From contig NZ_JAPVLU010000012.1 of assembly GCF_027158205.1 (NCBI RefSeq), positions 66,864 to 130,863 of the forward strand: DNA of 64,000 nt. The letters are read 5' to 3'. How positions within the stretch are numbered: position 1 is the first letter of the stretch; every line of letters starts with the position of its first letter. The notes under the pieces are model-generated. The model was not told the origin of the DNA. It ran no database searches and worked only from the letters and a program-made list of their open reading frames with translations. Position numbers and translations under genes: made by a program. Below, piece by piece: positions 1 through 7,262 of the stretch. Source of the stretch: Streptomyces sp. H39-S7 (GTDB lineage Bacteria; Actinomycetota; Actinomycetes; Streptomycetales; Streptomycetaceae).

Positions 1-87
1 GACGCGGCACGTCCCGTCAATGCCGTTACGTGCCGCGGCCGGGCATCTCCGGCCCGAACCCGACAGCTCACCTCGCCGGCGTAGGAG
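1..87 (+). promoter_or_regulatory. ydaO-type cyclic-di-AMP riboswitch, 3' part (cut by window edge)
   Basis: Positions 52-82 read GCCCGAACCCGACAGCTCAC followed by CTCGCCGGCGT. This closely follows the conserved 3' end of the ydaO/c-di-AMP riboswitch (GCCCGAAUCCGUCAGCUAAC then CUCGUAAGCGU in B. subtilis, from memory). Upstream, 4-12 (GCGGCACGT) pairs perfectly with 28-36, as a variable peripheral arm would. The 5' half lies outside the window. The element ends on the AGGAG-like ribosome site of the following LysM/M23 peptidase, the gene type this switch usually controls in actinobacteria, where c-di-AMP turns expression off. Control at translation or by early termination both fit. Confidence 0.72.
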
Positions 88-99
88 AGGAACTCCCCC

Positions 100-1047
100 A
101 TGCCCGCAAAGGGAAAGCACCGTATTGCCCGTATGAGCCGGCTCACCAGGATCTGCGTCGCGGCCGGCACCGGTGGCGCCGCTCTCGCGCTGCCGCTGGC
201 CATGTCATCGAACGCGTTCGCCGCCGACACCCACGCCGCCGCGAACGTCGCCCCCGCCGCGACGCACGCCGCACAGCCGGTCGCCAAGGCCGCTCCGGCG
301 AAGAGCGCCGACACCTCCTACAAGGTGGTCGGCGGCGACAGCCTCTCCAAGATCGCCGACGTCCAGCACGTCGACGGTGGCTGGCAGAAGCTGTACTCCG
401 ACAACAAGCAGACCATCGGCGGCGACCCGGACCTGATCTACCCCGGCCAGACGCTGGCCCTCGGCACCAAGGCCGCGCCGAAGCACTCCGCGCCGGCCGC
501 CGAAGCGGCGCCGAAGTCGTCCTCGAAGTCCTCCACCACCGAGACGAAGAAGGCGCCGGCCAAGAAGGCCCCGGCCGAGAAGGCCGAGGCGAAGAGCGAC
601 TCGTCCACGAAGTCCTCGACGGCCTCCTTGGCGAACTCCTCCGGCTACACCCTCCCGGTCGACGGTTCCGGCATCGGCACCCCGTACCACCAGTCGGGCT
701 CCAGCTGGTCCAGCGGCTACCACACCGGCGTGGACTTCGTCGTCTCGACCGGCACCACGGTGAAGGCGATAGCCGCCGGCACCGTCGTGTCCGCGGGCGA
801 CGGCGGCGCCTACGGCAACGAGGTCATCATCCAGCACAGCGACGGCAAGTACTCGCAGTACGCGCACCTGTCCTCGCTGTCCGTCTCGGCCGGCGAGACC
901 GTCACCGAGGGCCAGCAGATCGGCCTGTCCGGCGCGACCGGCAACGTGACCGGCCCGCACCTGCACTTCGAGATCCGCACCGGCCCCGACTACGGCTCGG
1001 ACATCGACCCGGTCGCGTACCTGAGCGAGCACGGCGTCAGCGTCTGA
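100..1047 (+). CDS. Secreted LysM + M23 peptidoglycan endopeptidase
   Basis: A 315-residue exported cell-wall hydrolase. An N-terminal signal peptide (basic start, hydrophobic stretch at about 20-35, AFAA cleavage region near 41) is followed by a LysM peptidoglycan-binding domain at about 73-121. A Lys/Ala/Ser-rich linker (about 125-180) leads to a C-terminal LytM/M23 zinc metallopeptidase domain (about 190-312). Zinc ligands visible are H208 and D212 in HTGVD and the H287-L-H289 pair in GPHLHFE. The predicted role is cutting peptide cross-links during growth, germination or resuscitation. The ATG follows an AGGAGAGGAA ribosome site, and a c-di-AMP riboswitch remnant lies directly upstream, linking expression to osmotic and cell-wall signalling. 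Domain call is firm; the exact bond cut is not shown. Confidence 0.93.
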   Translation: MPAKGKHRIARMSRLTRICVAAGTGGAALALPLAMSSNAFAADTHAAANVAPAATHAAQPVAKAAPAKSADTSYKVVGGDSLSKIADVQHVDGGWQKLYSDNKQTIGGDPDLIYPGQTLALGTKAAPKHSAPAAEAAPKSSSKSSTTETKKAPAKKAPAEKAEAKSDSSTKSSTASLANSSGYTLPVDGSGIGTPYHQSGSSWSSGYHTGVDFVVSTGTTVKAIAAGTVVSAGDGGAYGNEVIIQHSDGKYSQYAHLSSLSVSAGETVTEGQQIGLSGATGNVTGPHLHFEIRTGPDYGSDIDPVAYLSEHGVSV

Positions 1048-1065
1048 TCCGTCGGACCCGACCGA

Positions 1066-1116
1066 CGGAAGTGCCCGCCCCGACCTGAACTGACCAGGTC
1101 CGGGCGGGCACTTCCG
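1066..1116. terminator. Bidirectional hairpin terminator
   Basis: A 15-bp perfect stem (1066-1080 with 1102-1116, CGGAAGTGCCCGCCC and its complement) carries an inner 6-bp stem (1082-1087 with 1095-1100). It lies between the convergent M23 peptidase and cupin genes and can serve both. No U-run is needed in Streptomyces-type terminators. Confidence 0.85.
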
Positions 1117-1145
1117 TGCTTCCGCGCTTCCGTGCTGTCAGGGGT

Positions 1146-1514
1146 TCAGGGCGCCGGCGGCCCGAGCGGCCGGCCCGCGGGGTGGTTGTAGCCGAACACC
1201 CGCGCCCCCGTCTCGGAGCGCGGCTGGTGGCTGGAGCCCTGTTCGAGCAGGACGTAGGTGCCGGGGCCGTGCCGCCGGTCGCCCTCGATGACCTCGCCCT
1301 CGGCCACGTAGTAGCCCTCGCCGACGGTCTCGTGCACATCGACGCCGGGCCATTGCGAGCCGGGTGCGAAGTCCACCACCCAGAAGCTGAGCGGGGCCGG
1401 GCCCGGCAGTTCGCGCAACAGGATGCCGGGGCCGATCTCGGTGGTCGGCACATCATCGACACGGAGGGCCAGCACACGGCCCGGTGCCCGCAGGGCCTGA
1501 TCAGGTGCGTTCAT
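1146..1514 (-). CDS. Small cupin-domain protein
   Basis: A 122-residue single-domain cupin. The barrel signature runs from about residue 60 (VHETVGEGYYVAEGEV) through G-x-Y-V-L-L and the later GSSHQPRSETG and YNHP segments, giving His and Glu residues that could hold a metal. It is the last gene of the leftward run, 39 bp after the LuxR-type regulator, and ends at a strong shared terminator. Small stand-alone cupins are isomerases, dioxygenases or ligand sensors, and the sequence does not say which. Sharing an operon with a 2-oxoglutarate oxygenase-like protein and an exporter suggests handling of a small molecule, which is inference. Confidence 0.75.
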   Translation of the reverse strand: MNAPDQALRAPGRVLALRVDDVPTTEIGPGILLRELPGPAPLSFWVVDFAPGSQWPGVDVHETVGEGYYVAEGEVIEGDRRHGPGTYVLLEQGSSHQPRSETGARVFGYNHPAGRPLGPPAP

Positions 1515-1553
1515 CCGTTCAGCATCTCCCGGCAGGCCCTTCTCCGGGGGCGA

Positions 1554-4283
1554 TCACCCGAAAAGGACGGCGAGTTCGCCGCGCGAGGCGATCCCGAGCT
1601 TCGGGTACGCCTTGTACAGGTGGTAGCCGACGGTGCGCGGGCTGAGGAACAGCCGGGCCGCGATGTCCCGGTTGGACATGCCCTGCGCCGCGAACCGTGC
1701 GATCTGCAGCTCCTGCGGGGTGAGCCCGGCGAGCACCCCGGGCTCGCGGCTCTGCGGGGCCACCTCGCCGGTCGCCCCGAGTTCGCTGCGCGCCCGGTCC
1801 GCCCAGGGGCGGGAGCCCAGCCGCTCGAACACGTCGAGCGCCGCCCGCAGCTGGCCGCGCGCCTCGCTCTTGCGGCGCGCGCGGCGCAGCCACTCGCCGT
1901 ACAGCAGCGCGGTACGGGCGTGCTCCAGCGGCCGGCGGTGCTCGTCGTGGAGCTTCAGCGCGGCCGTGAAGTACGCCTCCGCCTCGGAGTCGGCGGCGAG
2001 CAGCGCCCGGCAGCGCAGCACCAGCGCGTCGGACCAGGACTGGCGGGCGCGGGCGGCCCACCGTTCGAAACGGGCCAACGGCTCGGCGGCGCGCGCGCCG
2101 AGTCCGAGCCGGACGGCCGCCTCGCCGAGGTCGGGGGTGCTGCGGGTGGCGCAGAAGTGGTGCCGCAGCGGCGCGTGCGTGAGCCGCTCCAGCCCGTCGA
2201 GCGCCGACTGCGCCCGGCCGAGGCCCAGATCGAGCATGCCCTGCGCCCAGTACGACCAGGGCGCGCCGGGCGGCATCGCGGCCCCGGCGACGACGGCGAG
2301 CGCGTCGTCCGTGTACTTCCGGCAGCGCTCCTCGTCACCCTCGACGGCCGCCAGATACGCCAGCACGCTGCTGAACTGGCTGGTCCACTGCTGCTGCCCG
2401 GTGTCCCCGGCGATCCGCAGCGCCTCCTCGGCGGTGGCCAGCGCGTCCCGGTGCCGGCCCGCGAACACCTCGGCCTCGGCCATGAAGAAGAGCACCGTCG
2501 GCAGCCGGCCGATGGCGCCGAGGTCGCGGCTCTCGGCGGCGAGCGCGGCGGCCAGTTCGTGCGCCTCGTCGTCCTGCCCGACGGCCAGCCCGGCGCCGCA
2601 CAGCAGCATCAGGTCGCGCGGGTCGCGCGGCCCGGCGGCCCGGGCCGCGGACTCGGCGGCGGTCAGGTCCGGCGGCCCGCCGCCGGTGGGCGGCCCGAGC
2701 GCGGCGGTGACGAAACGGGCCACCGGCGTCACGGGGCTCGTCGCGGGCAGTTCCAGGGCGTCCAGCCGGGCCACCGTGTCCGCGACGTCCTGTTCGCCGA
2801 GGTACCAGGCCGTGTGCGCGGCCTGCATGAGCATCCGCGCGGCGCGCTCGGGGTCGGCGGCGGCCGCGTGTCCGGCGCCGTCGGTCAGCAGCCGGTGCGC
2901 GGTGGGGAACGAGCCGCTGAGGAAGTCCGACAGGGCCCGGACGTGGTGGAGCCGGGCCGTCAGCGCGGGATCACCGGTCCGGCGCGCGGCCTGTTCGGCG
3001 AAGTCGCGGGCCCGGTCGAGCTCACCGGCCTCGGAGGCGGCCTCGGCCGCCAGGGCGAGCCGCCGGGTTCCGGCCCCGGGGTCGGTGCTGAGACGGGCGG
3101 CCCGTTCGAAGGCGACGGACGCGGCCGCGTAGCCGCTGCGTTCCCTGGCCCGTCCGGCGGTGTCCTCCAGCGCGGTGGCCGTCGCCTCGTCGGGGCCGGG
3201 CGCGGCGGCCGCGAGGTGCCAGGCCCTGCGGTCCGCGTCCTGCGGGGCGTCCAGGATCCCGGCCAGTGCCCGGTGCGCGGTGAGCCGGTCGGCCAGCGGA
3301 GCGCGCTGGTAGACCGCGGCGCGGACCAGCGGATGGCGGAAGCGCAGCCGGTCGTCGTCCAGCCGGATCAGGCCGCCCTCCTGCGCGGGCGGCAGGTCCG
3401 CCGCTCCGGCGCCCAGCGCCTCCGCCGCCCGCAGGACGGCCCGCAGATCGCCGGTGTGGTCGGCGGCGGCGACGAGCAGCAGCAGTTGGGTGGCGGCCGG
3501 CAGATGGCTGACGCGGCCGTGGAACGCCATGTGCAGGCGGCTGGTGAGCGGCAGCGCGCCCGGCCGGAAGCGGCCATCGGGGCGCTCCGCCTGGAAGGCG
3601 ACCGGCAGTTCCAGCAGCGCCAGCGGGTTGCCCTGGGCCTCGGTGAGGACGCGGTGGCGGACGGTGGGGGAGAGCTCGGCGCCGTGCACCGCGAGCAGGG
3701 CCGCCGCCGACACCGGGGTCAGCCCGCGCAACCGCAGTTCGGGAAGGCCGGGCGCGGGGAACGTGCCCTCGCCGTCGCGGGCCGCGAAGACCAGGGCGAT
3801 GCCCTCGGCGTCCAGCCGCCGGGCGGCGAACATCAGCGCGTCGGTGGACACCCGGTCCAGCCACTGCGCGTCGTCCACGACGCACAGCAGCGGCCCGTCG
3901 CCCGCATGGGCGGAGAGCAGGGACAGCACGGCGAGCCCGACGAACATCGGGTCGGGTGCCGCGGCGACGGTCATCCCGAACGCGGCCTCCAGCGCCAGGC
4001 GTTGGGGCTCGGGCAGCGCGCCCAGCGAACCCATCGCGGGGCGCAGCAGCAACTGCAGCCCGGCGAAAGGCAGTTCGGCCTCGAACTCGGTGCCGGAGCC
4101 ACGTACGACGGTCATCGCGCCGGCTGTGTCCGCTGTGGCCGCTGCGTCCACAGTGTCGTCGAGCAGCGCCGTCTTCCCGATGCCCGCCTCACCGCGCAGC
4201 ACCAGCACTCCGCTGCGGCCCGCCCTGGCGCCGGACAGCAGCTCCCCGATCGCCGACCGCTCCTCGGTACGCCCGTGCAACAT
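1554..4283 (-). CDS. Large LuxR-family (LAL) ATPase transcription regulator
   Basis: A 909-residue regulator. The ATG at 4283 was chosen because it starts the conserved MLHGRTEERSAI region; the frame continues upstream only as an antiparallel shadow of the oxygenase gene. An N-terminal AAA/NTPase module has a Walker A (GEAGIGKTAL, residues 31-40) and a Walker B (LLCVVDDAQWLDR). A long Ala/Arg-rich helical-repeat middle follows. The C-terminal LuxR helix-turn-helix (LTPQELQIARFAAQGMSNRD, then SPRTVGYHLYKAYPKLGI) ends almost at the C-terminus. LAL proteins are ATP-dependent activators, often pathway-specific in streptomycetes. It sits 10 bp after the PhyH-like gene in an operon with TetR and an MFS pump, so it is probably expressed only when TetR releases. 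Target genes are unknown. Confidence 0.9.
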   Translation of the reverse strand: MLHGRTEERSAIGELLSGARAGRSGVLVLRGEAGIGKTALLDDTVDAAATADTAGAMTVVRGSGTEFEAELPFAGLQLLLRPAMGSLGALPEPQRLALEAAFGMTVAAAPDPMFVGLAVLSLLSAHAGDGPLLCVVDDAQWLDRVSTDALMFAARRLDAEGIALVFAARDGEGTFPAPGLPELRLRGLTPVSAAALLAVHGAELSPTVRHRVLTEAQGNPLALLELPVAFQAERPDGRFRPGALPLTSRLHMAFHGRVSHLPAATQLLLLVAAADHTGDLRAVLRAAEALGAGAADLPPAQEGGLIRLDDDRLRFRHPLVRAAVYQRAPLADRLTAHRALAGILDAPQDADRRAWHLAAAAPGPDEATATALEDTAGRARERSGYAAASVAFERAARLSTDPGAGTRRLALAAEAASEAGELDRARDFAEQAARRTGDPALTARLHHVRALSDFLSGSFPTAHRLLTDGAGHAAAADPERAARMLMQAAHTAWYLGEQDVADTVARLDALELPATSPVTPVARFVTAALGPPTGGGPPDLTAAESAARAAGPRDPRDLMLLCGAGLAVGQDDEAHELAAALAAESRDLGAIGRLPTVLFFMAEAEVFAGRHRDALATAEEALRIAGDTGQQQWTSQFSSVLAYLAAVEGDEERCRKYTDDALAVVAGAAMPPGAPWSYWAQGMLDLGLGRAQSALDGLERLTHAPLRHHFCATRSTPDLGEAAVRLGLGARAAEPLARFERWAARARQSWSDALVLRCRALLAADSEAEAYFTAALKLHDEHRRPLEHARTALLYGEWLRRARRKSEARGQLRAALDVFERLGSRPWADRARSELGATGEVAPQSREPGVLAGLTPQELQIARFAAQGMSNRDIAARLFLSPRTVGYHLYKAYPKLGIASRGELAVLFG

Positions 4284-4293
4284 GCCCCGAACG

Positions 4294-5091
4294 CTACCCA
4301 ACGGACCGGCCGCCGCCCCCGCCGCGGGGGCCTTCCAGGCCCCGGCGGATCGCGGTCTCCACGGGGCAGTAGGCGCCGTCGGACCGCTCCAGTTCGTAGT
4401 GGACCGCCGGATACAGCGGGGGCTGCGCCATGAACCGGGGGCGGCTGCCGTGGTGCGGCTGGGCGGCGTGCACCAGGAAGGGATGGCACAGATAGACGTC
4501 CCCGGGGCTGCCGGTGGCGAGCGCCACCGGCCGGTGCGCACTCGCCTCGTCGATCCGGGCGGCGATCTCCAGGATCGACGCCCCCTCCTCGCCGAACGGC
4601 CGCAGGACCGGAGGCACGTCCAGGTGCGAGCCGACCCGGATCCGGGTCGGCGCGTCCGCGGGGCCGGTCTCGGTGAAGAGGAAGAGCATCAGCAGCGCCC
4701 GGCCCGCGGAGCGGAGGTTGGCGAACGGCCACTTCGCGCCCTCGGGAAAGTAGCTGCCCTCGATGTGCCAGCCGGCGTCGTCGGGTTCGTCCGGGTGCGG
4801 GAAGCGGAGCGGGAAGGAGCCCAGCGAGGGCCGCGGCACCCAGCGGCCGGGGCCGACGAGATGATCGAACGCGTCGTGCAGCACCGGGGTGTTGGCGGCC
4901 TCGACGAAGGGCGCGTCCGGCATGTCGGACACCCAGTGCACCGGTTCTGTCCACGAGTCCGGGTCGTCGGGGTCGGTGCCGGTCTCCGCCCAGAGCAGTT
5001 CCGCGCAGGCCCGCACGGTCTCCTCGGAGAAGGCCCGTTCGATCCTGATGAAGCCGTTGTCGAGGAACTGCTCGATCGTCGTAGGGTCCAC
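4294..5091 (-). CDS. Phytanoyl-CoA dioxygenase (PhyH)-like 2-oxoglutarate/Fe(II) oxygenase
   Basis: A 265-residue PhyH-type cupin-fold protein. The start is GTG at 5091 (VDPTTIEQFLDNGF), preceded by GTGAGGAT and 16 bp after the TetR stop. The usual iron-binding triad H-x-D...H appears here as H109-I-E111 (GWHIEGSYF) and H208 (PFLVHAAQ), with R217/R219 in the SRPRF segment suited to bind 2-oxoglutarate. Glu in place of Asp is tolerated in some 2OG oxygenases but is lost in halogenases, so a hydroxylase is more likely than a halogenase. The substrate is unknown. Its place between a TetR and a LAL regulator with an exporter suggests tailoring or detoxifying a small molecule. Confidence 0.82.
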   Translation of the reverse strand: MDPTTIEQFLDNGFIRIERAFSEETVRACAELLWAETGTDPDDPDSWTEPVHWVSDMPDAPFVEAANTPVLHDAFDHLVGPGRWVPRPSLGSFPLRFPHPDEPDDAGWHIEGSYFPEGAKWPFANLRSAGRALLMLFLFTETGPADAPTRIRVGSHLDVPPVLRPFGEEGASILEIAARIDEASAHRPVALATGSPGDVYLCHPFLVHAAQPHHGSRPRFMAQPPLYPAVHYELERSDGAYCPVETAIRRGLEGPRGGGGGRSVG

Positions 5092-5107
5092 CCGGCCATC
5101 CTCACCG

Positions 5108-5722
5108 CTACCCGGCGGCGGGGGCCAACGGGTTTCCGGTCGGAGTGATGAGCTCCTGCAGCGCGGGAGCACACCGCTCGACGAGGGCGGGAACCGTCAT
5201 CGCGCGGACCGCCTCGCCGCGCGCGATCCCGTAGACGGCGCCGAGGCCGAGCAGCATGCCCACGGCGAGTTCGGCGCGCAGCCCGGCCTCGGGACCGGTC
5301 AGCCGGCGGGTGAGGCCGGCGATGACCTGTTCGCGGAAGTTGGCGCGCAGGAGGTCGCCCTGCCCCTCGGCGGAGTGCAGCGGTGCGAAGACGATCCGCA
5401 GGATGGGATCGATGCCGCGCTCGTTCTGGCTGGTGAGGACCTGGGTGACCATGTGCCGGCCGAGCTCGCCCAGCGGGGCGTCCAGCAGTGCTGCCGCGTC
5501 GGACTCGAAGGAGATGACGCGGGCGAAGAGCTTCTCCTTGTTGCCGAAGTACTTGACGATCAGCGGCGCGCTCACCCCGGCCCGTTCCGCGATGGCCTTG
5601 AGGGTGATGTCGCCGTAGGAGCGTCGGCCCAGCATGGTGCGGGCGGCGCGCAGGATCGCGGCCTTGGAGGCGTCGGCGTCACGGCGCCGGCTGTCGGGAG
5701 CGGCTGTCGTCATGGCACTCAT
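5108..5722 (-). CDS. TetR-family repressor
   Basis: A 204-residue TetR. The DNA-binding domain is at about 20-65 (AILRAARTMLG, then IAERAGVSAPLIVKYFGNKE), followed by an all-helical ligand-binding half. Its ATG overlaps the stop of the upstream MFS gene by 4 bp (ATGA), so exporter and repressor are translationally coupled. Two copies of a 16-bp palindrome (GTGAATNNTNNTTCAC type) sit in the operon promoter upstream of the exporter, and this TetR is the obvious candidate to bind them. That predicts autorepression of the whole five-gene operon, lifted by a ligand the pump exports. Confidence 0.93.
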   Translation of the reverse strand: MSAMTTAAPDSRRRDADASKAAILRAARTMLGRRSYGDITLKAIAERAGVSAPLIVKYFGNKEKLFARVISFESDAAALLDAPLGELGRHMVTQVLTSQNERGIDPILRIVFAPLHSAEGQGDLLRANFREQVIAGLTRRLTGPEAGLRAELAVGMLLGLGAVYGIARGEAVRAMTVPALVERCAPALQELITPTGNPLAPAAG

Positions 5723-7158
5723 GCTCCCTCCAGCGCGGGGTCCGCGGCCGTTTCAGCGCGCGGCGCGGGCCGCTCCGGTGTGCCGCGCCGGCCGCCGGGT
5801 ATCGACACCGCCGCGAGGAAGGCGAGGATCGCGACCCCGCCCGCCAGGGTGAAGGCGATCAGATAGCCGTGCAGCGTGGGGATCTCCATGCCGCCGACCG
5901 GCGCGGTGTGGTGGATCAGGATCGCCGCGACCGCGGCGCTGCAGGTGGCCTGGCCGACGGTGCGCATGAGGACGTTCACCCCGCTGGCGGACGCGGTCTG
6001 CCCGGCCGGGACGGCCCGCAGGATCAGCGTCGGGAGGGCGGAGTAGGCCAGCGTGGTCCCCGACGCGACGACCGAGGCGCCGACGATGATCGCCCACAGT
6101 TGCCGGCTGTCCGCGATGCGCAGCACATAGCCGAGGGTCAGCAGCACGGCGCCCGCGGCGAGGGTGAACTTCGGGCCGCGGGCCGCCGATATCCGGGCCG
6201 AGACGGGGGACAGCAGCAGCATGATGATGCCGCTGGGCAGCAGGCACAGCCCGCTCGCCACGATGGACAGCCCCAGCCCGTAGCCGGTCTCCTCGGGCGC
6301 CTGCACCAGTTGCGCCGTGACCAGGGAGTTGGCGTAGAAGGCGAAGCCGGCGAGAAGCGCCGCCAGGTGCGGCAGCGCGACGCGCGGGCTGGCGGCCAGC
6401 CGCAGGTCCACCAGCGGGCTGGTGGCGCGCAGTTGCTGCCACCGCCACCCGGTGAGGATCACGACGGCGGCCGCGGCCAGGCTCAGCACGGCCGGGCTGG
6501 TCCATCCCCACTGGCCGCCCTGGGAGACCGCCAGCAGCAGGCAGACCAGTCCGGCCGCCAGTCCGGCGGCGCCGGTGAAGTCGAAGCGGCCGGGGGAGCG
6601 GACGGGCGACTCGCGCACGACCCACCAGGCCAGCCCGAGGCCGAGCGCGCCCAGGGCGGTGGTGGCCCAGAACATGACGTGCCAGTCGGCGTACTGCACG
6701 ATCAGGGCGGCCAGCGGCAGCCCGAAGGCGGCGCCGATGCCGACGGTGGAGCTCATCATCGCCACGGCGGAGCCGGTCCTGGACGGGGGCAGTTCGTCGC
6801 GCAGGATGCTGATGGACAGCGGGACGACGGCGGCGGCCGCGCCCTGGAGGGCACGGGCGGCGATCAGCAGCCGGATGTCGGAGGTCAGGGAGCACAGCAG
6901 GGACCCGAAGGTCATCAGCCCGAGTGCGATCAGCAGCACGCGGCGTTTGCCGTACATGTCGCCGGCCCGGCCCAGCACGGGGGTGAGGACGGCTCCGGCC
7001 AGCAGGGTCGCGGTGACCATCCAGGAGACGCCGGCGGGCGAGGCTCCGGTCAGGCGCGGCAGATCGGGGAGGAGCGGCACCACGACGGTCTGCATGATCG
7101 CCATGAGGATTCCGCCGAATGCCAGGACGGGGACCATGAGCCGTTTCCGGATGTCCAC
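5719..7158 (-). CDS. MFS drug exporter, DHA2-type (14 TM)
   Basis: A 479-residue membrane transporter starting at GTG 7158 (VDIRKRLMVPVLAF), which has TTTTGGAG 8 nt upstream; the ATG at 7137 is the alternative. Hydrophobic segments run through the whole protein and suggest 14 helices. The A-type motif appears as GRAGDMYGKRR in the first cytoplasmic loop. The family uses the proton gradient to expel drugs or secondary metabolites. The gene is first in the operon and the promoter/operator block ends 30 bp upstream, so pump synthesis is the main output of the TetR switch. Substrate unknown. An upstream in-frame extension was rejected as low-complexity Arg-rich shadow of the rho paralogue. Confidence 0.92.
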   Translation of the reverse strand: MDIRKRLMVPVLAFGGILMAIMQTVVVPLLPDLPRLTGASPAGVSWMVTATLLAGAVLTPVLGRAGDMYGKRRVLLIALGLMTFGSLLCSLTSDIRLLIAARALQGAAAAVVPLSISILRDELPPSRTGSAVAMMSSTVGIGAAFGLPLAALIVQYADWHVMFWATTALGALGLGLAWWVVRESPVRSPGRFDFTGAAGLAAGLVCLLLAVSQGGQWGWTSPAVLSLAAAAVVILTGWRWQQLRATSPLVDLRLAASPRVALPHLAALLAGFAFYANSLVTAQLVQAPEETGYGLGLSIVASGLCLLPSGIIMLLLSPVSARISAARGPKFTLAAGAVLLTLGYVLRIADSRQLWAIIVGASVVASGTTLAYSALPTLILRAVPAGQTASASGVNVLMRTVGQATCSAAVAAILIHHTAPVGGMEIPTLHGYLIAFTLAGGVAILAFLAAVSIPGGRRGTPERPAPRAETAADPALEGA

Positions 7159-7186
7159 GGAGTGTGCTCCAAAAGCCGTGAAGGGA

Positions 7187-7228
7187 GGTGAATAGTCGTT
7201 CACCAGATTAGGTGAATGATTATTCACT
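7187..7228. promoter_or_regulatory. Twin TetR-type operators
   Basis: Two near-identical palindromes lie 24 bp apart: 7188-7203 (GTGAATAGTCGTTCAC) and 7212-7227 (GTGAATGATTATTCAC). The arms are GTGAA/TTCAC in one and GTGAAT/ATTCAC in the other. One fills the spacer of the predicted promoter and the other covers the start site. They are AT-rich against the background and lie just upstream of the exporter-TetR operon. The spacing of 24 bp would let two dimers bind side by side. Binding by the adjacent TetR is inference. Confidence 0.85.
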
Positions 7229-7233
7229 GCCAA
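7205..7233 (-). promoter_or_regulatory. Promoter of the exporter-TetR operon
   Basis: On the minus strand TTGGCA (7233-7228) is separated by exactly 17 nt from TAATCT (7210-7205), a good HrdB-type promoter. The 17-nt spacer contains the whole upstream operator palindrome. The expected start near 7198 falls inside the downstream operator, so repressor binding would block both polymerase entry and escape. Confidence 0.8.
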
Positions 7234-7262
7234 GCGACTTTCGGTCGAGAACGGCCGGAGGC

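Noticed and set aside
1116-4433. Long plus-strand frame opposite the LAL regulator
   Set aside because: Composition is Arg/Gly/Pro repeats without motifs, while the minus strand carries clear Walker and LuxR motifs.
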